Shown here piece after piece: positions 42,724-51,482 of a DNA stretch of 64,000 nt (positions are counted from its first letter, which is position 1; each line of letters begins with the position of its first letter). The notes below the pieces were generated by a model. That model searched no databases, was not told where the DNA came from, and saw only the letters and a list, made by a program, of their open reading frames with translations. Source of the DNA: Treponema maltophilum ATCC 51939 (GTDB lineage Bacteria; Spirochaetota; Spirochaetia; Treponematales; Treponemataceae); the NCBI RefSeq assembly GCF_000413055.1, contig NZ_KE332518.1, positions 265,490 to 329,489 of the forward strand, written 5' to 3'. Position numbers and translations under genes: made by a program.

Positions 42724-43881
42724 ATGACCTTATCGTCAAAAACCGCGCAGGTTATAGTCGAAGAAATAAGCGGCATTATCGGCCGCAGGATAAACATGAT
42801 GAATGCCGACGGCATCATTATTGCAACGACCGATCCCGCCCGCCTCGATACCTTCCATGCGGCGGCAAAGAAAATCATCGATGAAGACTTGGACGAAATC
42901 GTCGTGTATTCCAATACCGAATATCCGGGTGCTTTACAGGGAACGAATATCGCCGTGCGTTTTCAAAACAAACCGGTTGCGGTTATCGGCGTTACGGGGC
43001 CGTACCGCGAAGTTATCAAATACGGCCGCATGCTCAAAAAGATGACCGAAATTCTTATGCTCGATGAATATTACAAACAGCAAAGCGATATGGACGAGCG
43101 CATAAAAAACCGTTTTTTGAACGAATGGCTGTACGGCGATGCCGAATCGATAAACCGCCGGTTGGAAAAACAGGGGCAGTCTTTGGGCTTCGATATAACC
43201 GTGCCGCGCCGGGTATTTATCTTTGAGCCGGTCGTAAAAGAAGAAGCGTTCGATGCGCCGCTCAATCCTGCCGACGTGCAAAGCTGCATCGACAGTGCAT
43301 GGAAAACCGTGCGCACGCTGATCCGTCACGAAAAGCATTCGGTGTTTTTGGTTTCGGGGAACGAACTTATATGCGCCGTCGCCGACTGTTCCGACAAGCA
43401 GCTTCTTTCGCTCGTGCGCACGATCCGCGATTCGGCCGACAAACGCCTTCCGCTGATTTTGGCGGCGGGCCTCGACGGCAGAACGGAAGATTACCGTTTG
43501 ATAAATTCGGCCCGCTTAAAGGCGGAAAAAGCTTTAAGAACCTGCCTGCGTTCGCCGAGCAAAGAGCCGCGCCTATACGACACAATCAATATGGAAATCT
43601 TTTCGGGCGAAATTCCCGATCCGGTAAAAAAAGAATATATTTCGCGTATTTTTAAATCCTGCAGCGAAGAAGAAATTTCAAACTGGATAACCGTTTTGGA
43701 CACGCTGTATTTGGAAGAAGGTTCGATTTCGCGCGCGGCGGATAAATTGTTTATGCATAAAAACACGCTCCAATACCGGCTGAATAAATTAAAAAAGCAA
43801 ACCGGCTACGATCCGCGCTCCATTCGCTTTTCGTCGCTGTTTTACAACGCGATTCATTTTTACCGCGACCTTGAAAAGTAA
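42724..43881 (+). CDS. cdaR: CdaR-family sugar-diacid/glycerate regulator
   Basis: A 385-residue transcription activator. The N-terminal diacid-recognition domain (about 1-130) includes VEEISGIIGRRINMMNADGI and GVTGPYREVIKYGRML. A middle GGDEF-like region follows, and the C-terminal helix-turn-helix is EEGSISRAADKLFMHKNTLQ with NKLKKQTGYDPR. CdaR proteins respond to glycerate, galactarate or glucarate. The next two genes (GntP permease, glycerate kinase) fit a glycerate regulon. The gene is separated from gntP by 230 bp including a terminator-like hairpin. Confidence 0.88.
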   Translation: MTLSSKTAQVIVEEISGIIGRRINMMNADGIIIATTDPARLDTFHAAAKKIIDEDLDEIVVYSNTEYPGALQGTNIAVRFQNKPVAVIGVTGPYREVIKYGRMLKKMTEILMLDEYYKQQSDMDERIKNRFLNEWLYGDAESINRRLEKQGQSLGFDITVPRRVFIFEPVVKEEAFDAPLNPADVQSCIDSAWKTVRTLIRHEKHSVFLVSGNELICAVADCSDKQLLSLVRTIRDSADKRLPLILAAGLDGRTEDYRLINSARLKAEKALRTCLRSPSKEPRLYDTINMEIFSGEIPDPVKKEYISRIFKSCSEEEISNWITVLDTLYLEEGSISRAADKLFMHKNTLQYRLNKLKKQTGYDPRSIRFSSLFYNAIHFYRDLEK

Positions 43882-44061
43882 ACTTTTCAGATGCACTCGT
43901 CCGTCCGTCGCCCGACCGGACGCATCATTCATCCGACTGCCGGCGCATGGCGGATAAAAATATACAAAATTTGTTTTGCAAGACATAAAAATCATATTAA
44001 TTTAGGTTTTTGTAACATATCCGTAAAAAGAAAACAGCCTTATACTTCTCTGAAGATTGTC

Positions 44062-44079
44062 AAAAAGCGGCGGCTTTTT
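44062..44079 (+). terminator. Terminator-like hairpin between cdaR and gntP
   Basis: AAAAAGC (44062-44068), loop GGCG, GCTTTTT (44073-44079). It sits 180 bp after cdaR and 33 bp before gntP, so it may act as a leader attenuator rather than a plain terminator. Confidence 0.5.
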
Positions 44080-44111
44080 ACAGTCTTTATTATGCATATA
44101 AGGAGGAACAT

Positions 44112-45467
44112 ATGCAGGGTATTGCGCTGATTGTTGCTTTTATAGCCGCGATCGCACTGATGATTTTTGCCATTTCGAAGCTGAGGATTCATCCGTTTTT
44201 GGCTATTATGGGAGTCTCTTTGCTTTTGGCATTTGTTGCCGGAATTCCGCTGGATAAGATTCCGGGAATAATCGGAGCCGGGTTTAGCGGAACATTTACC
44301 AGTATCGGTATTGTGATTATTTTAGGCGCCTTGGTGGGCGTTATTCTTGAAAAAACCGGCGCGGCTTTAAAACTGTCCGACATGGTCGTAAAACTGGTCG
44401 GAAAGAAAAATCCCGAGTTGGCGATACTGATTATGGGCTGGATTGTTTCGATTCCGGTTTTTTGCGACAGCGGATTCGTTATTTTAAACCCGATCCGCAA
44501 AGCATTGGTGCAGCGCACAAAAACGTCAAGCGTCGCCATGACGATCGCTTTGTCTGCAGGTTTGTATATCTCGCACGTGTTTATTCCGCCGACGCCGGGC
44601 CCCATTGCTGCGGCAAATGCGCTGGGAATCGGCGACAATTTGCTTTTGGTTATCGGTATCGGCGCATTGGCTTCGATTTTTCCGCTTATTGCCGGCTATT
44701 TTTTTGCAAAATATATCGGCAAAAAAGTTACGGCCTCCGAGGAGCGCTCGGGCGCCGAAACGGTAAAAACCTATGAGCAGCTGGTTGCCGGCTACGGAAA
44801 ACTGCCGAACGGTTTTGCCGCCCTCGCACCGATAGTCGTTCCGATTTTGCTCATGGCTTTGTCGTCGATCGCTTCTATGGCAAAGTGGGACGGCGTTTTT
44901 GCGCAAGTGCTGAAATTCCTCGGAGCGCCCATTATCGCGCTCGGCGTGGGCGTTTTATTCGGTGTACTGCTGATTCATACGCAAAAAATAAAAGAGCGCT
45001 TTTACGATTTGACAAACGACACGCTTAAAGTCGTCGGTCCGATCTTGTTTGTAACGGCTGCAGGCGGCGTTTTGGGCCGCGTCATCGCCCAATCGAGTTT
45101 GGTAGGCTATATTACCGACAACGCATCCGCTTTAAAAACCGTCGGCATCTTTTTCCCCTTTGTTTTGGCCGCCATTCTCAAATCGGCACAGGGTTCTTCG
45201 ACGGTTGCCATTACGACGACGGCGGGAATTCTTGCTCCGCTTATGGCACCTTTGGGCTTGGACAGCGTTATACTGTCGTCGCTCACCGTTATGGCGATCG
45301 GCGCGGGCGCTATGACCGTGTCGCATGCAAACGACAGCTATTTCTGGGTCGTCGTAAACTTCGGCGGTTTGGATACGGAAGACGGTTATAAAACGCAAAC
45401 GCTTATGACCCTTGTCATCGGCATAGCGGCTATGATCGGAATTTTCCTGTTGTCTTTATTCTTCTGA
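44112..45467 (+). CDS. GntP-family permease (probable glycerate/gluconate uptake)
   Basis: A 451-residue proton symporter of the GntP family with about twelve helices. IGAGFSGTFTSIGIVIILGA, LIMGWIVSIPVFCDSGFVIL, FIPPTPGPIAAA and MTVSHANDSYFWVV are family signatures. AGGAGG 6 bp before the ATG gives strong initiation. Together with CdaR upstream and a glycerate kinase 89 bp downstream, D-glycerate is the likeliest substrate, though GntP members also carry gluconate and fructuronate. Confidence 0.9.
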   Translation: MQGIALIVAFIAAIALMIFAISKLRIHPFLAIMGVSLLLAFVAGIPLDKIPGIIGAGFSGTFTSIGIVIILGALVGVILEKTGAALKLSDMVVKLVGKKNPELAILIMGWIVSIPVFCDSGFVILNPIRKALVQRTKTSSVAMTIALSAGLYISHVFIPPTPGPIAAANALGIGDNLLLVIGIGALASIFPLIAGYFFAKYIGKKVTASEERSGAETVKTYEQLVAGYGKLPNGFAALAPIVVPILLMALSSIASMAKWDGVFAQVLKFLGAPIIALGVGVLFGVLLIHTQKIKERFYDLTNDTLKVVGPILFVTAAGGVLGRVIAQSSLVGYITDNASALKTVGIFFPFVLAAILKSAQGSSTVAITTTAGILAPLMAPLGLDSVILSSLTVMAIGAGAMTVSHANDSYFWVVVNFGGLDTEDGYKTQTLMTLVIGIAAMIGIFLLSLFF

Positions 45468-45556
45468 TTAAAAACCTCATCAGGTTAAAACATCGAGCCG
45501 ATTGATCCGCATGGACGGATTGATCGGCCGTTCCGAAGGAGCGCGGCGGAATTGTT

Positions 45557-46711
45557 ATGAAAAAAATCCTGCTTATCCCCGATTCGTTTAAAGGCACCAT
45601 GAGTTCCGCCCGTATTTGTTCGATAATGCAAAAGGCCGTCCGCGAGATTTTTCCCGGCTGCGAAGCGCTTTCGATTCCCGTTGCGGACGGAGGGGAGGGC
45701 AGCGTCGATGCTTTTTTGGAAGCGCTGGGCGGAATCAAAAAATACGTGCGCGTCAAAAATCCTTTTTTTGAAGACATGGAAAGTTTTTACGGAATTTTGG
45801 ATGCCGCGGATGCCGGCTCTGAGGGAAAAACCGCCGTTATAGAAATGGCTTCGTGTGCCGGTCTTCCGCTTGCTTCCGGGAGACTGAATCCCGCCCTTAC
45901 GACAACTTACGGTGCAGGCCAGCTCATCGAAGACGCGCTGAAAAACGGCTGTACGAGCGTTATTGTCGGGCTCGGCGGAAGCGCGACGAACGATGCCGGC
46001 TGCGGGGCCGCCGCCGCACTGGGCGTACAATTTTTTGACGGCGCAGGCAAAAGCTTTGTGCCCGTAGGCGGTACGCTCAAAGATATTTGCCGCATCAACG
46101 TGTCCGGCCTTAATCCGCTTTTAAAGCGCGCCCGTATAACGGCCATGTGCGATATAGACAATCCGCTGTACGGCGAAAACGGAGCCGCATATATTTTCGG
46201 TCCGCAAAAGGGCGCCGATGAAAAGCTGGTGCACGAATTGGATGAAGGACTGCGCCGCGTTGAAAAAATCGTCAAGCGCGACATAGGAGCGGATGCCGCG
46301 TTCGTTCCGGGCGCCGGAGCCGCCGGCGGAATGGGGTACGGCATGCTGTGCTTTTCGGGAGCGGGCCTTAAGATGGGAATCGAAACCGTTTTGGATACGG
46401 TTGATTTTGAATGCAAACTCAAGGGTGCCGATTGCGTTTTTACGGGCGAAGGAAAAATCGACAGTCAAAGTTTGCGCGGAAAAGTCGTTATCGGCGTTGC
46501 GCGTCGCGCACAAAAAGCGGGAGTGCCCGTTATTGCCGTAGTGGGAGATGCGGCCGACGGCAGCGAAAATGCCTACGACTGCGGCGTAAGCGCAATCTTC
46601 AGCATAAATCGCCTTGCCGTTCCCTTCAGCGAAGCGAAAAACCGCGCCGAAAAAGATTTGGAGCACACGTTCAAAGACATTTTGCGTCTTATGCGCGTGT
46701 GCGGAACATAA
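45557..46711 (+). CDS. glxK: Glycerate kinase (GlxK/GckA type)
   Basis: Phosphorylates D-glycerate, feeding lower glycolysis. The 384 residues fit family length. Motifs: PDSFKGTMSSA at the N-terminus, PVADGGEGSVDAF, VGLGGSATNDAGCGAAAALG, GAGAAGGMGYGM and FTGEGKIDSQSLRGKV. It lies 89 bp after gntP, with an imperfect CCGAT..ATCCG/CGGAT..ATCGG hairpin (about 45497-45526) between them. Its stop abuts the end of the convergent ADP-ribosylglycohydrolase gene. Confidence 0.93.
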   Translation: MKKILLIPDSFKGTMSSARICSIMQKAVREIFPGCEALSIPVADGGEGSVDAFLEALGGIKKYVRVKNPFFEDMESFYGILDAADAGSEGKTAVIEMASCAGLPLASGRLNPALTTTYGAGQLIEDALKNGCTSVIVGLGGSATNDAGCGAAAALGVQFFDGAGKSFVPVGGTLKDICRINVSGLNPLLKRARITAMCDIDNPLYGENGAAYIFGPQKGADEKLVHELDEGLRRVEKIVKRDIGADAAFVPGAGAAGGMGYGMLCFSGAGLKMGIETVLDTVDFECKLKGADCVFTGEGKIDSQSLRGKVVIGVARRAQKAGVPVIAVVGDAADGSENAYDCGVSAIFSINRLAVPFSEAKNRAEKDLEHTFKDILRLMRVCGT

Positions 46712-47701
46712 TTACACGTAATTCAGTTCGGCGAGTTTTTCGGCAATTTCGATAATATCCAAGCCCTTGGTAAATTGCAGACAGGTGCCGCTCGGGTAAC
46801 GCACTTTTTTTACCCAATGTTCGGGGATGCCGTCGATTGAATATTTTGCGCCCATAACGGAACCGGCGATAGCGCCTATCGTGTCGGCATCGCGAGCGAA
46901 ATTTCCGGCGAGCAGCACCGCCGATTTAAAATCCTTGTGCATAAGTTTTAAGCACCCGAAAGCCGCCGGAACCGCTTCGGCCGTAGTTGCCCACGTGCTT
47001 GCGCGGGTCGCATCGTGAATTTTCATCCAGCACGAAGCGATGTCGTAATTCTCTTTTTCGATAATTTCGAACACCTTTGTCATCGAATAATACAACCACG
47101 AATCCTGCGGTATGGGCGCCATTGCCGCTTCGAAAATCTCGTCGATTGTTCCGTCCGCCATCGCGACGGCAACGGCGGCCGCAACCGCTTGAGCGCCCCA
47201 TACTCCGTCGCCGGCATGACTGATTTCCGATTCTATTTGTGCAAGCGCGGCCGCTTTTTCGGGATCTCCGGCGCACATAATGCCTATCGGCGGAATTCTC
47301 ATCGCGCTGCCGTCGCTCGTGTTAAAGGTGGAATACTTTCCCGTCAACGGCGGGAGCAATCCCGCTCTCAGGTTGTCCGCCGCGGCTTTTTCGCTTGCGC
47401 CGCCGCGTTTATATTCGTCCTGAACGACAACGTCCTCCATCCACGATTTTACGACTTCTTCGCTTGTGAGCTTTCCTTTGCACCGTATAAGCGTTTTTGC
47501 CGTAAGCAGCGCAAATTCGGTATCGTCCGTACTCCATGCCGAACCGGCGGAAAAGTCCGTGATAAAACCGTAGTTTTCTCTGTTTGCCTGCATTCTCGAC
47601 GCATCGCCGAAAGAGTCGCCGACAGCCAAACCGATAAGGGCTCCCGTCGCCCGTTTTTTTATTTCGTTCCGATCTTTTAACGCATCTTCTTTTTTAAGCA
47701 T
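46712..47701 (-). CDS. ADP-ribosylglycohydrolase-fold hydrolase (short)
   Basis: A 329-residue enzyme of the DraG/ARH family. Mg-binding motifs are GLAVGDSFGDA, WSTDDTEFAL and FARDADTIGAIAGSVMGA (DxDTxG), so a two-metal hydrolase site looks intact. I start at the ATG at 47701, which has GGAG 5 bp upstream; a GTG two codons earlier is less likely. It is the last gene of the LacI-AtuA-ABC operon, after a hairpin that may reduce read-through. Bacterial members near sugar transporters probably cleave N- or O-glycosidic ribosyl bonds in small molecules; the substrate is unknown. Confidence 0.87.
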   Translation of the reverse strand: MLKKEDALKDRNEIKKRATGALIGLAVGDSFGDASRMQANRENYGFITDFSAGSAWSTDDTEFALLTAKTLIRCKGKLTSEEVVKSWMEDVVVQDEYKRGGASEKAAADNLRAGLLPPLTGKYSTFNTSDGSAMRIPPIGIMCAGDPEKAAALAQIESEISHAGDGVWGAQAVAAAVAVAMADGTIDEIFEAAMAPIPQDSWLYYSMTKVFEIIEKENYDIASCWMKIHDATRASTWATTAEAVPAAFGCLKLMHKDFKSAVLLAGNFARDADTIGAIAGSVMGAKYSIDGIPEHWVKKVRYPSGTCLQFTKGLDIIEIAEKLAELNYV

Positions 47702-47720
47702 ACACACTCCAATAAATAAG

Positions 47721-47741
47721 CGAGTTTGCCAAGCAAACTCG
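47721..47741 (-). repeat. GCGAGTTT-type palindrome, copy 2
   Basis: CGAGTTTGC (47721-47729), loop CAA, GCAAACTCG (47733-47741). It abuts the stronger 47743-47783 hairpin and is inside a pair of direct ACTCCAATAAA repeats (47706-47716 and 47786-47796). Confidence 0.7.
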
Positions 47742-47742
47742 G

Positions 47743-47783
47743 GATAAAAAGCACCGGCGCCATTTCAGACGGTGCTTTTTATC
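47743..47783 (-). terminator. Strong hairpin between the two ADP-ribosylglycohydrolase genes
   Basis: GATAAAAAGCACCG (47743-47756) pairs perfectly over 14 bp with CGGTGCTTTTTATC (47770-47783); loop of 13 bases. The T-run lies in the stem on either strand, as in bidirectional terminators. It probably causes partial termination before the last gene. Confidence 0.7.
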
Positions 47784-47810
47784 GTACTCCAATAAAAACT
47801 TCTCAATTAT

Positions 47811-49871
47811 TTACAGTTCCGTAACGGAAAGTCCTTCGAAAGAACAGCGGCCGCCGCGGCTTAAATAAAAGCCCGTCATACCGTATTTTATATCGGCGTC
47901 TTTTGCCGTTAAAACTTCCGTTCCGTCGAGTTCAAAGCTGAGCGCATCGGCGGCGGCCGAAAACGTAAACGTATACGCTTTTTCGTTTTCGTACTTGAAC
48001 ACTTTATGCGCAAGCCGGACAAGCTTTCCGTCTTTTTTTGCGAGGATGGAAATTCCGTCGCCGTCGAATCCCGCATAATAGCCGCGCCGGTCTCCCTGAA
48101 CCCGAAGCGATACGAGCGCGGAATCTCCGCGGTGAATGCAAACCTTGGTGCTCACCCGCGCATTTTCGGTAAAATAATTGCCGGTAAAGGCTTGCGCGTC
48201 GTGCAGGCAAAGACATGAAAGTTTTTTGCCTTCCAAAGTCCATGCGCCCCGGTTAAACGAAAACGGCGTAATCGATGCGAATTCGGCATACTGTTTTTTG
48301 AAATCGATACGATATGCCGCCTTTCCCGTTACGGAAAAACGCTTCAAATATAAAATACCGAAATCCTTTACCTTTGCCGGAGAAGTTCCTTCGATAATCA
48401 AACCGATTTCGTCTATCAAAGCTCCGCCGACTTCGGGTATTTTAAATGAAATGAGCGTATCTCCTTCTTCGCGGTCGCGCCGTATGCAGCGGTCGAGTTT
48501 TACTATCGTGCCGTCCGTCGCGCGCACGTACGGATAGATGATGAGCGCTTCGCCCCGTATTCTGTTGAGCGAATAAATAAGTTCGACCGTTTGTCCCGGA
48601 TAGGCGGTCGGCGAAAAAACCGGCATGTATCTTTCGTCGTCGAAATCTTCTCTGCGATAAAACGGTTTATAAAACAAACGCGTCGATTGCGGCCGAACCA
48701 AGCGGTCAAAAAGCACTTCCAAGCCTTTGCCGCTGTTTTTCAGTGCGAACAGATTTTCGTTCGACAGCCTGAAGCCGTGCGTGCTGCCGGGAAGAGAAAA
48801 ATCGAAACGGATTTCTCCTTTTGCATAAGGAGTCTTTTCGGTTTTAAAAGCAAGCGAGTATAAATAGTGCGCGTAAGACGGAATGTCGAGGATGTTCAAA
48901 TAACCGCTGATTCCCGACAGCACGATCGAATCGTTTACCGGTTTTCTGTAATGCTGCGGAATCGCTTCTATGCCCCCGGCAACACCGAGAATGGTGCCGA
49001 CGTTTCCCGCGTTGCAGTCGGTGTCCCAACCGGCCATCGTGGCGATTTCAATTCCCTTGGAAAAAGTTTTGCCGTAAATGAGCGCCATAACGCAGACGCC
49101 CGCATTCGGAACGATGTGACATGCTCCGGGGTATTTATCGTAGCCGTATTGCGCGTGCAAAAAAGCAAGGCAGTCTTCCCAGTCGGAAGCGGGATGTTCT
49201 TTTTGAAATGAGAGAACCGCTTTTACGACTTTGCGATACACCGACGAGGCTTTCACATAACGCAGTCCCGTTTTGATGATTTTATATACGTCGTCCGTGT
49301 CGAAGGCGGCTGCAATACAGGCGGCAATAAAGGCCGCTCCTTCCAAGCCTTCTTCGTCGTGCGAAACCGAAGCGGCTTTTTTCGCATCCGATGCGGCACG
49401 TTCCGGATCCGACGGATGAATAAGTCCCCACGTGTCGATAAAAATCTGGCCGCCGATTTGATCGGCGCGCACTTTTCCGTTGACGGCGGCGCTTCCCGAA
49501 AGCGGAGCGCGCATGCCGTTTAACAGGTTAAAATAGGCGGTATGTTCGGTCGATATGCCGTAGCCGCCCCACCAAAACATACCGATGCCTTCTCTCGTAT
49601 AATTGAGCCACGCTTCGCCTACCGACTCGGCGCTGCATTCGCGCGAATCTTCGAGCGCGCGTAAAAAATACACGGGGCCGTTCGCATCGTCGTCCGCGGC
49701 GAAGTTTTTAAACGGTTTAACATAGTCGGTTATGGTGTCGTAAAATTCTTTAATGCGTTCGCGCGTCCACAAGCTCGGCTCGACGGGCGCCCCCAGCCGT
49801 ATGCCGATATTTTTGCCCAAAAAGCCCGCATATATTTTTTCCAAATACATTTGCTGCGATATTTTTTTCAT
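47811..49871 (-). CDS. Large ADP-ribosylglycohydrolase-fold protein with C-terminal beta domains
   Basis: A 686-residue protein. The first 340 residues are an ARH-type helical hydrolase: D60-D62 in FAADDDANGP, HDEEGLEGAAF at 171 and GWDTDCNAGN at 281-290 are the metal-site motifs. The remaining 340 residues form beta-rich domains, ending in a concanavalin-like or carbohydrate-binding sandwich (NRGAWTLEGKKLSCLCLHDA, LVSLRVQGDRRGYYAGFDGD, GMTGFYLSRGGRCSFEGLSV). No signal peptide is present, so it acts in the cytoplasm on an imported glycoside. It follows the binding-protein gene by 97 bp. Confidence 0.85.
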   Translation of the reverse strand: MKKISQQMYLEKIYAGFLGKNIGIRLGAPVEPSLWTRERIKEFYDTITDYVKPFKNFAADDDANGPVYFLRALEDSRECSAESVGEAWLNYTREGIGMFWWGGYGISTEHTAYFNLLNGMRAPLSGSAAVNGKVRADQIGGQIFIDTWGLIHPSDPERAASDAKKAASVSHDEEGLEGAAFIAACIAAAFDTDDVYKIIKTGLRYVKASSVYRKVVKAVLSFQKEHPASDWEDCLAFLHAQYGYDKYPGACHIVPNAGVCVMALIYGKTFSKGIEIATMAGWDTDCNAGNVGTILGVAGGIEAIPQHYRKPVNDSIVLSGISGYLNILDIPSYAHYLYSLAFKTEKTPYAKGEIRFDFSLPGSTHGFRLSNENLFALKNSGKGLEVLFDRLVRPQSTRLFYKPFYRREDFDDERYMPVFSPTAYPGQTVELIYSLNRIRGEALIIYPYVRATDGTIVKLDRCIRRDREEGDTLISFKIPEVGGALIDEIGLIIEGTSPAKVKDFGILYLKRFSVTGKAAYRIDFKKQYAEFASITPFSFNRGAWTLEGKKLSCLCLHDAQAFTGNYFTENARVSTKVCIHRGDSALVSLRVQGDRRGYYAGFDGDGISILAKKDGKLVRLAHKVFKYENEKAYTFTFSAAADALSFELDGTEVLTAKDADIKYGMTGFYLSRGGRCSFEGLSVTEL

Positions 49872-49968
49872 TATAGCTTAACTCTCCCGAAGCCGTTTCA
49901 AAAAGGGCGGGGCCTCAAAGACTTTTTAAAAGGCTTTCTCGGCGCCCGCCGATTTTATTTAATTTTGT

Positions 49969-51420
49969 TTATTTTAATACCTTCGCCAAATATTCGGAAA
50001 TTTTGGTTCCGCCGGCTTTGTTCCATTTTTCGATAAATACGTCGTAGTCGGAAATCGGCCGTACGCCGCGGATAATGTCGGTCGAATATTCGGTGTAGAG
50101 TTTATCCATAGCGTCTTTTAAAGGCGTTAAGTCTTCCGGCAAAATAACGTTCGTATCCGCCGCAAAGTATTTTTCGGCCGCTTTAAGAGATTCGATTGCC
50201 GGCGCGGTAAGTACTTCGCCCTGCACCTTGCTTAAATCGAGCCCGTTCATCGTCGGCCAGAATTTTGCCCACCATGAGGGGAAATCCTTGGTAAGCACGT
50301 ATTTGCCGTTGACGACGTTGTAATGCACGCCTTCCAAACCGAGTTTATCCAAAATGCGGCCTTCGGGACCCGCCATGTATTCCAAAACCGCCCAAGCCGC
50401 GTCTTTAACTTCCGACGCCGCATTGATGGCAAAGCCGCGCGGCTCTTTGGTAACGTCGACGTTTTGGTATGCCTGTCCTATGCCCTTTGCGGGAGGAAGC
50501 ACGACGAGCTTTTGTTTTTGCGTACTCAGCATTTTGTTGTTGTATACGTTGATAACATCTCCGGCGGTACCGCTGACAAAACCGGCCGTTCCTTCATAGA
50601 ACGCCTGTTCCATGGTGTCCCACGCTTTGGTTACGTATTCCTTGTCCAACAAACCGTCTTTATACAATTTTGCATAAAAAGCGATTTTGTTTTTGTTGGC
50701 TTCGGTTGCAACCGAATAGACCCATTTGCCCTTGTCTTTAACAATCGTGGCGCTTACGCCGAATGCGTGATTGAAAACCGAGTCGAGTTTTAAAATACCG
50801 CCGTCGGTCGTAATCGGCCATTTGCAAAGGCCCGTGTCTTTCATTTCTTTGAATAAAGCGTAATAATTATCCGCCGTGGGATTTTGCAGCAGCGTTTTGC
50901 CTGTTTTTAATTTGTTGAACCAATCTTCGCGCATAACCGGAATTTGAACGCGCGCGGGTGCGAGCCACATCAAATACGGATAATTTGCCATGGCCGCTTT
51001 GTTGTGGTCGGACATTATCGCTTTTACGTTTTCCGATTTTTTTATGTACGGCGTTAAATCTTCAAGCAAACCTTCCTGCGCAATCTGCAAATCGCCGCCC
51101 TGAAAATAGATGATGTCCGGCGAAATCTGTCCCGTTCTGAACGCGATGGGAACAACCGACTTGTAAGAACCCGTGGGCGCCGAAAGAATAACCAAATCGA
51201 TATATTTTCCCTGCGCCGCCAAGCCCTTTTCGATTTTTTCTTCCAAGGCGCTTACCGAAGCCTTGTCGGTTACCGGGTCGACGTCTTTGCACAAATACGT
51301 TACCTTAACCGGCGAGTCCGGCGTTCCCAAGCCCTGTTTGCCGCCGTCTTTTGTTCCGGCTGCGAACGACAATGCGGCTGCGCATGCCGCAAAAAGCATT
51401 ACCGATAAAACCTTTTTCAT
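49969..51420 (-). CDS. Extracellular solute-binding protein, LplA type
   Basis: A 483-residue CUT1 oligosaccharide-binding protein. The signal peptide (MKKVLSVMLFAACAAALSFA) ends near AGTKDGG without a lipobox Cys, so it may be free in the periplasm. The mature part has the LplA-like order of motifs: SPDIIYFQGGDLQIAQEGLL, YPYLMWLAPARVQIPVMRED and EPRGFAINAASEVKDAAWAVLEY. AGGAGG precedes the ATG. With the two adjacent permease genes it forms the importer. The ligand is unknown. Confidence 0.87.
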   Translation of the reverse strand: MKKVLSVMLFAACAAALSFAAGTKDGGKQGLGTPDSPVKVTYLCKDVDPVTDKASVSALEEKIEKGLAAQGKYIDLVILSAPTGSYKSVVPIAFRTGQISPDIIYFQGGDLQIAQEGLLEDLTPYIKKSENVKAIMSDHNKAAMANYPYLMWLAPARVQIPVMREDWFNKLKTGKTLLQNPTADNYYALFKEMKDTGLCKWPITTDGGILKLDSVFNHAFGVSATIVKDKGKWVYSVATEANKNKIAFYAKLYKDGLLDKEYVTKAWDTMEQAFYEGTAGFVSGTAGDVINVYNNKMLSTQKQKLVVLPPAKGIGQAYQNVDVTKEPRGFAINAASEVKDAAWAVLEYMAGPEGRILDKLGLEGVHYNVVNGKYVLTKDFPSWWAKFWPTMNGLDLSKVQGEVLTAPAIESLKAAEKYFAADTNVILPEDLTPLKDAMDKLYTEYSTDIIRGVRPISDYDVFIEKWNKAGGTKISEYLAKVLK

Positions 51421-51482
51421 AAAATCCTCCTATATAAAAAAGTTTTAAGTATTTCAAGCGTTAATTAAAACGCAAAGGCGCT

